Assembly: GCA_033782935.1 (NCBI GenBank)
Contig: JAWQEG010000082.1
Coordinates: 1,178,001-1,242,000 of the forward strand
DNA: 64,000 nt
Direction of reading: 5' to 3'
Origin: Petrolisthes cinctipes
Taxonomy: Eukaryota; Arthropoda; Malacostraca; Decapoda; Porcellanidae
Positions 35,640-48,203 of the stretch are shown piece by piece. The notes under the pieces were generated by a model. It made no database searches, was not told where the DNA came from, and was given only the letters and a program-made list of their open reading frames with translations. Each line of letters opens with the position of its first letter. Positions within the stretch are counted from its first letter, which is position 1. A program made the translations under genes and the position numbers.

Positions 35640-38600
35640 TCCGTGTTAGAGTATTTTTAAAATACATGCTCAAAACATACTGAAAATCGATCTTTTAGGT
35701 GCACAAAAGTCGATATGTGCATGCATCTTCAGTACCCGTTTATATCTCAAATTCAGGCTCAAAATACCCGAAAATTCAATATTTAGGGTCCCAGAAGCAA
35801 ACTGTACATGCCTACTCAGTGTTAGAGTATTTTCAAAATACAGGCCCAAAACATGCTGAAAATCGACATTATAGATGCCCAAAGTCAATATGTCCATGTA
35901 TCTTCTGTACCCGTTTATATCTCAAATTCAGGCTCAAAACACCCGAAAATTCAATATTTTGGGGTCCCAGAAGCAATCTGTACATGCCTACACAGTGCTA
36001 GAATATTTTCAAAATATAGGCTAAAAACATGCTAAAAATCGACATTTTAGGTGCCAAAAAATCGATATCTCAAATTCAGTCCTAAAACACCCGAAAATTC
36101 GATATTTAGAGGTCCCAGAAGGTATCTGTACATGCCTACTCCGTGTTAGAGTATTTTCAAAATACAGGCCAAAAACATACTGAACATCGATCTTTTAGGT
36201 GCCCAAAAGTCGATATGTGCATGCATCTTCTGTACCCGTTTATACCTCAAATTCTGGCCCTAAACACCCGAAAATTCGATATTTTGGGGTCCCAGAAGCG
36301 ATCTGTACATGCCTACTCCGTGTTAGAGTATTTTCAAAATTCAGGCTCAAAACATGCTGAAAATCGATATTTTTAGTGCCCAAAGTCAATATGTGCATGT
36401 ATCTTCTGTACCCGTTTATATCTCAAATTCAGGCTCAAAACACCCGAAAATTCAATATTTTGGGGTCCCAGAAGCAATCTGTACATGCCTACTCAGTGCT
36501 AGAATATTTTCAAAATATAGGTTAAAAACATGCTAAAAATCGATCTTTTAGGTGCCAAAAAGTCGATATCTCAAATTCAGTCCCAAAACACCCGAAAATT
36601 CGATATTTAGGGGTCCCAGAAGCCATCTGTACATGCCTACTCCGTGTTAGAGTATTTTCAAAATACATGCTCAAAACATACTGAAAATCGATCTTTTAGG
36701 TGCACAAAAGTCGATATGTGCATGCATCTTCAGTACCCGTTTATATCTCAAATTCAGGCTCAAAACACCCGAAAATTCAATATCTAGGGGTCCCAGAAGC
36801 AATCTGTACATGCCTACTCAGTGTTAGAGTATTTTCAAAATACAGGCCCAAAACATGCTGAAAATCGATATTTTTGGTGCCCAAAGTCAATATGTGCATG
36901 TATCTTCTGTACCCGTTTATATCTCGAATTCAGGCTCAAAACACCCGAAAAACTATTTTTTGGGGTCCCAGAAGCAATCTGTACATGCGTCTGCAGTGCT
37001 AGAATATTTTCAAAATATAGGCTAAAAACATGCTAAAAATCGACATTTTAGGTGCCAACAAATCGATATCTCAAATTCAGTCCCAAAACACCCGAAAATT
37101 CGATATTTAGAGGTCCCAGAATGTATCTGTACATGCCTACTCCGTGTTAGAGTATTTTCAAAATACAGGCCAAAAACATACTGAAAATCGATCTTTTAGG
37201 TGCCCAAAAGTCGAGATGTGCATGCATCTTCTGTACCCGTTTATATCTCAAATTCTGGCCCTAAACACCCGAAAATTCGATATTTTGGGGTCCCAGAAGC
37301 GATCTGTACATGCCTACTCCGTGTTAGAGTATTTTCAAAATTCAGGCCCAAAACATGCTGAAAATCGATATTTTTGGTGCCCAAAGTCAATATGTGCATG
37401 TATCTTCTGTACCCGTTTATATCTCAAATTCAGGCTCAAAACACCCGAAAATTCAATATTTTGGGGTCCCAGAAGCAATCTGTACATGCCTACTCAGTGC
37501 TAGAATATTTTCAAAATATAGGCTAAAAACATGCTGAAAATCGATCTTTTAGGTGCCAAAAAGTCGATATCTCAAATTCAGTCCCAAAACACCCGAAAAT
37601 TCGATATTTAGGGGTCCCAGAAGCGATCTGTACATGCCTACTCCGTGTTAGAGTATTTTCAAAATACATGCTCAAAACATACTGAAAATCGATCATTTAG
37701 GTGAACAAAAGTCGATATGTGCATGCATCTTCAGTACCCGTTTATATCTCAAATTCAGGCTCAAAACACCCGTAAATTCAACATTTTGGGGTCCCAGAAG
37801 CAATCTGTACATGCTTACTCAGTGTTAGAGTATTTTCAAAATACAGGCCCAAAACATGCTGAAAATCGATATTTTAGATTCCCAAAGTAAATATGTGCAT
37901 GTATCTTCTGTACCCGTTTATATCTCAAATTCAGGCTCAAAACACCCGAAAATTCAATATTTTGGGGTCCCAGAAGCAATCTGTACAGTGCTAGAATATT
38001 TTCAAAATATAGGCTAAAAACATGCTAAAAATCGATCTTATAAGTGCCAAAAAGTCGATATCTCAAATTCAGTCCCAAAACACCCGAAAATTCGATATTT
38101 AGGGGTCCCAGAAGCGATTTGTACATGCCTACTCCGTGTTAGAGTATTTTCAAAATACAGGCCAAAAACATACTGAAAATCGATCTTTTAGGTGCCCAAA
38201 AGTCGATATGTGCATGCATCTTCTGTACCCGTTTATATCTCAAATTCAGGCTCAAAACACCCGAAAATTCAATATTTTGGGGTCCCAGAAGCAATCTGTA
38301 CATGCCTACTCAGTGCTAGAATATTTTCGAAATATAGGCTAAAAACATGCTAAAAATCGATCTTTTAGGTGCCAAAAAGTCGATATCTCAAATTCAGTCC
38401 CAAAACACCCGAAAATTCGATATTTAGGGGTCCCAGAAGCGATCTGTACATGCCTACTCCGTGTTAGAGTATTTTGAAAATACATGCTCAAAACATACTG
38501 AAAATCGATCTTTTAGGTGCACAAAAGTCGATATGTGAATGCATCTTCAGTACCCGTTTATATCTCAAATTCAGGCTCAAAATACCCGAAAATTCAATAT

Positions 38601-40480
38601 TTAGGGTCCCAGAAGCAATCTGTACATGCCTACTCAGTGTTAGAGTATTTTCAAAATACAGGCCCAAAACATGCTGAAAATTGACATTATAGATGCCCAA
38701 AGTCAATATGTCCATGTATCTTCTGTACCCGTTTATATCTCAAATTCAGGCTCAAAACACCCGAAAATTCAATATTTTGGGGTCCCAGAAGCAATCTGTA
38801 CATGCCTACACAGTGCTAGAATATTTTCAAAATATAGGCTAAAAACATGCTAAAAATCGACATTTTAGGTGCCAAAAAATCGATATCTCAAATTCTGTCC
38901 TAAAACACCCGAAAATTCGATATTTAGAGGTCCCAGTAGGTATCTGTACATGCCTACTCCGTGTTAGAGTATTTTCAAAATACAGGCCAAAAACATACTG
39001 AACATCGATCTTTTAGGTGCCCAAAAGTCGATATGTGCATGCATCTTCTGTACCCGTTTATACCTCAAATTCTGGCCCTAAACACCCGAAAATTCGATAT
39101 TTTGGGGTCCCAGAAGCGATCTGTACATGCCTACTCCGTGTTAGAGTATTTTCAAAATTCAGGCCCAAAACATGCTGAAAATCGATATTTTTAGTGCCAA
39201 AAGTCAATATGTGCATGTATCTTCTGTACCCGTTTATATCTCAAATTCAGGCTCAAAACACCCGAAAATTCAATATTTTGGGGTCCCAGAAGCAATCTGT
39301 ACATGCCTACTCAGTGCTAGAATATTTTCAAAATATAGGTTAAAAACATGCTAAAAATCGATCTTTTAGGTGCCAAAAAGTCGATATCTCAAATTCAGTC
39401 CCAAAACACCCGAAAATTCGATATTTAGGGGTCCCAGAAGCCATCTGTACATGCCTACTCCGTGTTAGAGTATTTTCAAAATACATGCTCAAAACATACT
39501 GAAAATCGATCTTTTAGGTGCACAAAAGTCGATATGTGCATGCATCTTCAGTACCCGTTTATATCTCAAATTCAGGCTCAAAACACCGGAAAATTCAATA
39601 TCTTGGGGTCCCAGAAGCAATCTGTACATGCCTACTCAGTGTTAGAGTATTTTCAAAATACAGGCCCAAAACATGCTGAAAATCGATATTTTTGGTGCCC
39701 AAAGTCAATATGTGCATGTATCTTCTGTACCCGTTTATATCTCGAATTCAGGCTCAAAACACCCGAAAAACTATTTTTTGGGGTCCCAGAAGCAATCTGT
39801 ACATGCGTCTGCAGTGCTAGAATATTTTCAAAATATAGGCTAAAAACATGCTAAAAATCGACATTTTAGGTGCCAACAAATCGATATCTCAAATTCAGTC
39901 CCAAAACACCCGAAAATTCGATATTTAGAGGTCCCAGAATGTATCTTTACATGCCTACTCCGTGTTAGAGTATTTTCAAAATACAGGCCAAAAACATACT
40001 GAAAATCGATCTTTTAGGTGCCCAAAAGTCGAGATGTGCATGTATCTTCTGTACCCGTTTATATCTCAAATTCTGGTCCTAAACACCCGAAAATTCGATA
40101 TTTTGGGGTCCCAGAAGCGATCTGTACATGCCTACTCCGTGTTAGAGTATTTTCAAAATTCAGGCCAAAAACATGCTGAAAATCGATATTTTTGGTGCCC
40201 AAAGTCAATATGTGCATGTATCTTCTGTACCCGTTTATATCTCAAATTCAGGCTCAAAACACCCGAAAATTCAATATTTTGGGGTCCCAGAAGCAATCTG
40301 TACATGCCTACTCAGTGCTAGAATATTTTCAAAATATAGGCTAAAAACATGCTGAAAATCGATCTTTTAGGTGCCAAAAAGTCGATATCTCAAATTCAGT
40401 CCCAAAACACCCGAAAATTCGATATTTAGGGGTCCCAGAAGCGATCTGTACATGCCTACTCCGTGTTAGAGTAATTTCAA
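35640..40480 (-). repeat. 2818 bp tandem duplication (near-identical)
   Basis: About 35640-37660 matches about 38458-40480 at a shift of 2818 (500+501+500+501+491+325). Shared private variants are aaaatacccgaaaattc with atttagggtccc, gacattatagatg, gtccatgtatc, gaacatcgatctt (36182 and about 39000), ttatacctcaaattc and the PstI C variant (36991 and 39809). Mismatches are present, for example ctatttttaaaat against ctattttgaaaat type changes at about 35656/38474. The edges are approximate. Confidence 0.82.
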
Positions 40481-43400
40481 AATACATGCTCAAAACATAC
40501 TGAAAATCGATCTTTTAGGTGCACAAAAGTCGATATGTGCATGCATCTACAGTACCCGTTTATATCTCAAATTCAGGCTCAAAAAACCCGAAAATTCAAT
40601 ATTTTGGGGTCCCAGAAGCAATCTGTACATGCCTATTCAGTGTTAGAGTATTTTCAAAATACTGGCCCAAAACATGCTGAAAATCGATATTTTAGATGCC
40701 CAAAGTCAATATGTGCATGTATCTTCTGTACCCGTTTATATCTCAAATTCAGGCTCAAAACACCCGTAAATTCAATATTTTGGGGTCCCAGAAGCAATCT
40801 GTACAGTGCTAGAATATTTTCAAAATATAGGCTAAAAACATGCTAAAAATCGATCTTTTAGGTGCCAAAAAGTCGATATCTCAAATTCAGTCCCAAAACA
40901 CCCGAAAATTCGATATTTAGGGGTCCCAGAAGCGATCTGTACATGCCTACTCCGTGTTAGAGTATTTTCAAAATACATGCTCAAAACATACTGAAAATCG
41001 ATCTTTTAGGTGCACAAAAGTCGATATGTGCATGCATCTTCAGTAACCGTTTATATCTCAAATTCAGGCTCAAAACACCAGAAAATTCAATATTTTGGGG
41101 TCCCAGAAGCAATCTGTACATGCCTACTCAGTGTTAGAGTATTTTCAAAATACAGGCCCAAAACATGCTGAAAATCGATATTTTAGATGCCCAAAGTCAA
41201 TATGTGCATGTATCTTCTGTACCCGTTTATATCTCAAATTCAGGCTCAAAACACCCGAAAATTCAATATTTTGGGGTCCCAGAAGCAATCTGTACAGTGC
41301 TAGAATATTTTCAAAATATAGGCAAAAAACATGCTAAAAATCGATCTTTTAGGTGCCAAAAAGTCGATATCTCAAATTCAGTCCCAAAACACCCGAAAAT
41401 TCGATATTTAGGGGTCCCAAAAGCGATCTGTACATGCCTACTCCGTGTTAGAGTATTTTCAAAATACAGGCCAAAAACATACTGAAAATCGATCTTTTAG
41501 GTGCCCAAAAGTCGATATGTGCATGCATCTTCTGTACCCGTTTATATCTCAAATTCTGGCCCTAAACACCCGAAAATTCGATATTTTGGGGTCCCAGAAG
41601 CGATCTGTACATGCCTACTCCGTGTTAGAGTATTTTCAAAATTCAGGCCCAAAACATGCTGAAAATCGATATTTTTGGCGCCCAAAGTCAATATGTGCAT
41701 GTATATTCTGTACCCGTTTATATCTCAAATTCAGGCTCAAAACACCCGAAAATTAAATATTTTGGGGTCCCAGAAGCAATCTGTACATGCCTACTCAGTG
41801 CTAGAATATTTTCAAAATATAGGCTAAAAACATGCTAAAAATCGATCTTTTATTTGCCAAAAAGTCGATATCTCAAATTCAGTCCCAAAACACCCGAAAA
41901 TACGATATTTAGGGGTCCCAAAAGTGATCTGTGTTAGAGTATTTTCAAAATACATGCTCAAAACACACTGAAAATCGATCTTTTAGATGCCCAAAGTCAA
42001 TATGTGCATGAATCTTCTGTACCCGTTTATATCTCAAATTCAGGCTCAAAACACCCGAAAATTCAATATTTTGGGGTCCCAGAAGCAATCTGTACATGCC
42101 TACACAGTGCTAGAATATTTTCAAAAAATAGGCTAAAAACATGCTAAAAATCGACATTTTAGGTGCCAAAAAATCGATATCTCAAATTCAGTCCCAAAAC
42201 ACCCGAAAATTCGATATTTAGGGGTCCCAGAAGGTATCTGTACATGCTTACTCCGTGTTAGAGTATTTTCAAAATACAGGCCAAAAACATACTGAAAATC
42301 GATCTTTTAGGTGCCCAAAAGTCGATATGTGCATGCATCTTCTGTACCCGTTTATATCTCAAATTCAGGCTCAAAACACCCGAAAATTCAATATTTTGGG
42401 GTCCCATTAGCAATCTGTACATGCCTACTCAGTGCTAGAATATTTTCAAAAAAAAGGCTAAAAACATGCTAAAAATCGATCTTTTAGGTGCCAAAAAGTC
42501 GATATCTCAAATTTAGTCCCAAAACACCCGAAAATTCGATATTTAGGGGTCCCAGAAGCGATCTGTACATGCCTACTCCGTGTTAGAGTATTTTCAAAAT
42601 ACATGCTCAAAACATACTGAAAATCGATCTTTTAGGTGCACAAAAGTCGATATGTGCATGCATCTTCAGTACCCGTTTATATCTCAAATTCAGGCTCAAA
42701 ATACCCGAAAATTCAATATTTAGGGTCCCAGAAGCAATCTGTACATGCCTACTCAGTGTTAGAGTATTTTCAAAATACAGGCCCAAAACATGCTGAAAAT
42801 CGACATTTTAGATGCCGAAAGTCAATATGTGCATGTATCTTCTGTACCCGTTTATATCTCAAATTCAGGCTCAAAACACCCGAAAATTCAATATTTTGGG
42901 GTCCCAGAAGCAATCTGTACATGCCTACACAGTGCTAGAATATTTTCAAAAAATAGGCTAAAAACATGCTAAAAATCGACATTTTAGGTGCCAAAAAGTC
43001 GATATCTCAAATTCAGTCCCAAAACACCCGAAAATTCGATATTTAGATGTCCCAGAAGGTATCTGTACATGCCTACTCCGTGTTAGAGTATTTTCAAAAT
43101 ACAGGCCAAAAACATACTGAACATCGATCTTTTAGGTGCCCAAAAGTCGATATGTGCATGCATCTTCTGTACCCGTTTATACCTCAAATTCTGGCCCTAA
43201 ACACCCGAAAATTCGATATTTTGGGGTCCCAGAAGCAATCTGTACATGCCTACACAGTGCTAGAATATTTTCAAAATATAGGCTAAAAACATGCTAAAAA
43301 TCGACATTTTAGGTGCCAAAAAATCGATATCTCAAATTCAGTCCCAAAACACCCGAAAATTCGATATTTAGAGGTCCCAGAAGGTATCTGTACATGCCTA

Positions 43401-45540
43401 CTCCGTGTTAGAGTATTTTCAAAATACAGGCCAAAAACATACTGAAAATCGATCTTTTAGGTGCACAAAAGTCGATATGTGCATGCATCTTCTGTACCCG
43501 TTTATATCTCAAATTCTGGCCCTAAACACCCGAAAATTCGATATTTTGGGGTCCCAGAAGCGATCTGTACATGCCTACTCCATGTTAGAGTATTTTCAAA
43601 ATTCAGGCCCAAAACATGCTGAAAATCGATATTTTTGGTGCCCAGGGTCAATATGTGCATGCATCTTCTGTACCCGTTTATATCACAAATTCAGGCTCAA
43701 AACACCCGAAAATTCAATATTTTGGGGTCCCAGAAGCAATCTGTACATGCCTACACAGTGCTAGAATATTTTCAAAATATAGACTAAAAACATGCTAAAA
43801 ATCGACATTTTAGGTGCCAAAAAATCGATATCTCAAATTCAGTCCCAAAACACCCGAAAATTCGATATTTAGAGGTCCCAGAAGCGATCTTTACATGCCT
43901 ACTCCGTGTTAGAGTATTTTCAAAATTCAGGCCCAAAACATGCTGAAAATCGATATTTTTGGTGCCCAAAGTCAATATGTGCATGTATCTTCTGTACCCG
44001 TTTATTTCTCAAATTCAGGCTCAAAACACCCGAAAATTCAATATTTTGGGGTCCCTGAAGCAATCTGTACATGCCTACTCAGTGCTAGAATATTTTCAAA
44101 ATATAGGCTAAAAACATGCTAAAAATCGATCTTTTAGGTGCCAAAAAGTCGATATCTCAAATTCAGTCCCAAAACACCCGAAAATTCGATATTTAGGGGT
44201 CCCAGAAACGATCTGTACATGCCTACTCCGTGTTAGAGTATTTTCAAAATACATGCTCAAAACATACTGAAAATCGATCTTTTATGTGCACAAAAGTCGA
44301 TATGTGCATGCATCTTCAGTACCCGTTTATATCTCGAATTCAGGCTCAAAACACCCGAAAAACTATTTTTTGGGGTCCCAGAAGCAATCTGTACATGCGT
44401 CTGCAGTGCTAGAATATTTTCAAAATATAGGCTAAAAACATGCTAAAAATCGACATTTTAGGTGCCAAAAAATCGATATCTCAAATTCAGTCCCAAAACA
44501 CCCGAAAATTCGATATTTAGAGGTCCCAGAATGTATCTGTACATGCCTACTCCGTGTTAGAGTATTTTCAAAATACAGGCCAAAAACATACTGAAAATCG
44601 ATCTTTTAGGTGCACAAAAGTCGAGATGTGCATGCATCTTCTGTACCCGTTTATATCTCAAATTCTGGCCCTAAACACCCGAAAATTCGATATTTTTGGG
44701 TCCCAGAAGCGATCTGTACATGCCTACTCCGTGTTAGAGTATTTTCAAAATTCAGGCCCAAAACATGCTGAAAATCGATATTTTTGGTGCCCAAAGTCAA
44801 TATGTTCATGTATCTTCTGTACCCGTTTATATCTCAAATTCAGGCTCAAAACACCCGAAAATTCAACATTTTGGGGTCCCAGAAGCAATCTGTACATGCC
44901 TACTCAATGCTAGAATATTTTCAAAATATAGGCTAAAAACATGCTGAAAATCGATCTTTTAGGTGCCAAAAAGTCGATATCTCAAATTCAGTCCCAAAAC
45001 ACCCGAAAATTCGATATTTAGGGGTCCCAGAAGCGATCTGTATATGCCTACTCCGTGTTAGAGTTATTTCAAAATACATGCTCAAAACATACTGAAAATC
45101 GATCTTTTAGGTGCACAAAAGTCGATATGTGCATGCATCTACAGTACCCGTTTATATCTCAAATTCAGGCTCAAAAAACCCGAAAATTCAATATTTTGGG
45201 GTCCCAGAAGCAATCTGTACATGCCTATTCAGTGTTAGAGTATTTTCAAAATACTGGCCCAAAACATGCTGAAAATCGATATTTTAGATGCCCAAAGTCA
45301 ATATGTGCATGTATCTTCTGTACCCGTTTATATCTCAAATTCAGGCTCAAAACACATGAAAATACTATTTTTTGGGGTCCCAGAAGCAATCTGTACATGC
45401 GTCTGCAGTGCTAGAATATTTTCAAAATATAGGCTAAAAACATGCTAAAAATCGACATTTTAGGTGCCAAAAAATCGATATCTCAAATTCAGTCCCAAAA
45501 CACCCGAAAATTCGATATTTAGAGGTCCCAGAAGGTATCT
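40480..45540 (-). repeat. Mosaic segment of the right array
   Basis: The unit sizes are 491, 491, 501, 309, 325, 500, 325, 501, 324, 324, 501 and 501. Several dimers lack A or C. 42636-43200 carries a third copy of the haplotype of the 2818 bp block (aaaatacccgaaaattc, gaacatcgatctt, ttatacctcaaattc). 44240-45450 carries PstI-type C variants (44401 and 45403). The set gcatctacagtacc, aaaaaacccgaaaattc, cctattcagtgttag and aatactggcccaaaac is shared between about 40.5-40.7 kb and 45.1-45.3 kb. Confidence 0.8.
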
Positions 45541-45551
45541 GTACATGCCTA

Positions 45552-48203
45552 CTCCGTGTTAGAGTATTTTCAAAATACAGGCCAAAAACATACTGAAAAT
45601 CGATCTTTTAGGTGCCCAAAAGTCGATATGTGCATGCATCTTCTGTACCCGTTTATATCTCAAATTCTGGCCCTAAACACCCGAAAATTCGATATTTTGG
45701 GGTCCCAGAAGCGATCTGTACATGCCTACTCCGTGTTAGAGTATTTTCAAAATTCAGGCCCAAAACATGCTGAAAATCGATATTTTTGGTGCCCAAAGTC
45801 CATATGTGCATGTATTTTCTGTACCCGTTTATATTTCAAATTCAGGCTCAAAACACCCGAAAATTCAATATTTTGGGGTCCCAGAAGCAATCTGTACATG
45901 CCTACTCAGTGCTAGAATATTTTCAAAATATAGGCTAAAAACATGCTAAAAATCGATCTTTTAGGTGCCAAAAAGTCGATATCTCAAATTCAGTCCCAAA
46001 ACACCCGAAAATTCGATATTTAGGTGTCCCAGAAGCGATCTGTACATGCCTACTCCGTGTTAGAGTATTTTCAAAATACATGCTCAAAACATACTGAAAA
46101 TCGATCTTTTAGGTGCACAAAAGTCGATATGTGCATGCATCTTCAGTACCCGTTTATATCTCAAATTCAGGCTCAAAACACCCGAAAATTCAATATTTTG
46201 GGGTCCCAGAAGCAATCTGTACATGCCTACTCAGTGTTAGAGTATTTTCAAAATACAGGCCCAAAACATGCTGAAAATCGATATTTTTGGTGCCCAAAGT
46301 CAATATGTGCATGTATCTTCTGTACCCGTTTATATCTCGAATTCAGGCTCAAAACACCCGAAAATTCAATATTTTGGGGTCCCAGAAGCAATCTGTACAG
46401 TGCTAGAATATTTTCAAAATATAGGCTAAAAACATGATAAAAATCGATCTTTTAGGTGCCAAAAAGTCAATATCTCAAATTCAGTCCCAAAACACCCGAA
46501 AATTCGATATTTAGGGGTCCCAGAAGCGATCTGTACATGTCTACTCCGTGTTAGAGTATTTTCAAAATACATGCTCAAAACATACTGAAAATCGATCTTT
46601 TAGGTGCACAAAAGTCGATATATGCATGCATCTTCAGTACCCGTTTATATCTCAAATTCAGGCTCAAAACACCCGAAAATTCAATATTTTGGGGTCCCAG
46701 AAGCAATCTGTACATGCCTACTCAGTGTTAGAGTATTTTCAAAATTCAGGCCCAAAACATGCTGAAAATCGATATTTTTGGTGCCCAAAGTCAATATGTG
46801 CATGTATCTTCTGTACCCGTTTATATCTCGAATTCAGGCTCAAAACACCCGAAAATTCAATATTTTGGGGTCCCAGAAGCAATCTGTACAGTGCTAGAAT
46901 ATTTTCAAAATATAGGCTAAAAACATGCTAAAAATCGATCTTTTAGGTGCCAAAAAGTCGATATCTCAAATTCAGTCCCAAAACACCCGAAAATTCGATA
47001 TTTAGGGGTCCCAGAAGCGATCTGTACATGCCTACTCCGTGTATGAGTATTTTCAAAATACATGTTCAAAACATACTGAAAATCGATCTTTTAGGTGCAC
47101 AAAAGTAGATATGTGCATGCATCTTCAGTACCCGTTTATATCTCAAATTCAGGCTCAAAAAACCCGAAAATTCAATATTTTGGGGTCCCAGAAGCAATCT
47201 GTACATGCCTACTCAGTGTTAGAGTATTTTCAAAATACAGGTCCAAAACATGCTAAAAATCGATATTTTTGGTGCCCAAAGTCAATATGTGCATGTATCT
47301 TCTGTACCCGTTTATATCTCGAATTCAGGCTCAAAACACCCGAAAATTCAATATTTTGGGGTCCCAGAAGGAATCTGTACAGTGCTAGAATATTTTCAAA
47401 ATATAGGCTAAAAACATGCTAAAAATCGATCTTTTAGGTGCCAAAAAGTCGATATCTCAAATTCAGTCCCAAAACACCCGAAAATTCGATATTTAGGGGT
47501 CCCAGAAGCGATCTGTACATGCCTACACCGTGTTAGAGTATTTTCAAAATACATGCTCAAAACATACTGAAAATCGATCTTTTAGGTGCACAAAAGTCGA
47601 TATGTGCATGCATCTTCTGTACCCGTTTATATCTCAAATTCAGTCCCAAAACACCCGAAAATTCGATATTTAGGGGTCCCAGAAGCGATCTGTACATGCC
47701 TACTCCGTGTAAGAGTATTTTCAAGATACATGCTCAAAACATACTGAAAATCTATCTTTTAGGTGCACAAAAGTCGATATGTGCATGCATCTTCAGTACC
47801 CGTTTATATCTCAAATTCAGGCTCAAAACACCCGAAAATTCAATATTTTGGGGTCCCAGAAGCAATCTGTACATGCTTACTCAGTGTTAGAGTATTTTCA
47901 AAATACAGGCCCAAAACATGCTGAAAATCGATATTTTAGATGCCCAAAGTCAATATGTGCATGTATCTTCTGTACCCGTTTATATCACAAATTCAGGCTC
48001 AAAACACCCGAAAATTCAATATTTTGGGGTCCCAGAAGCAATCTGTACATGCCTACACAGTGCTAGAATATTTTCAAAATATAGGCTAAAAACATGCTAA
48101 ATATCGACATTTTAGGTGCCAAAAAATCGATATCTCAAATTCAGTACCAAAACACCCGAAAATTCGATATTTAGAGGTCCCAGAAGCTATCTGTACATGC
48201 CTA
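45552..48203 (-). repeat. 2652 bp block, copy 1
   Basis: The unit spacings are 501, 491, 491, 491 and 678. The unit ending in a mutated landmark (catgataaaaatcg at 46434) and the gtgtatgagtattttc variant at about 47039 are repeated in copy 2. The 678 bp unit contains an A/B hybrid monomer. EcoRI-type C variants (ctcgaattcagg) occur at 46339, 46830 and 47321, spaced exactly 491 bp. Confidence 0.87.
47526..47702 (-). repeat. A/B hybrid monomer
   Basis: The monomer starts as A (gtgttagagtattttcaaaa, acatgctcaaaacatactg, cttttaggtgcac) and then switches inside the tatctcaaattc block to B (cagtcccaaaacacccg, gatatttaggggtccc). It is therefore a 177 bp monomer with a B-type far end. The same hybrid recurs about 2652 bp and 3330 bp to the right, so it has been carried by the 2652 and 678 bp duplications. 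Confidence 0.85.
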
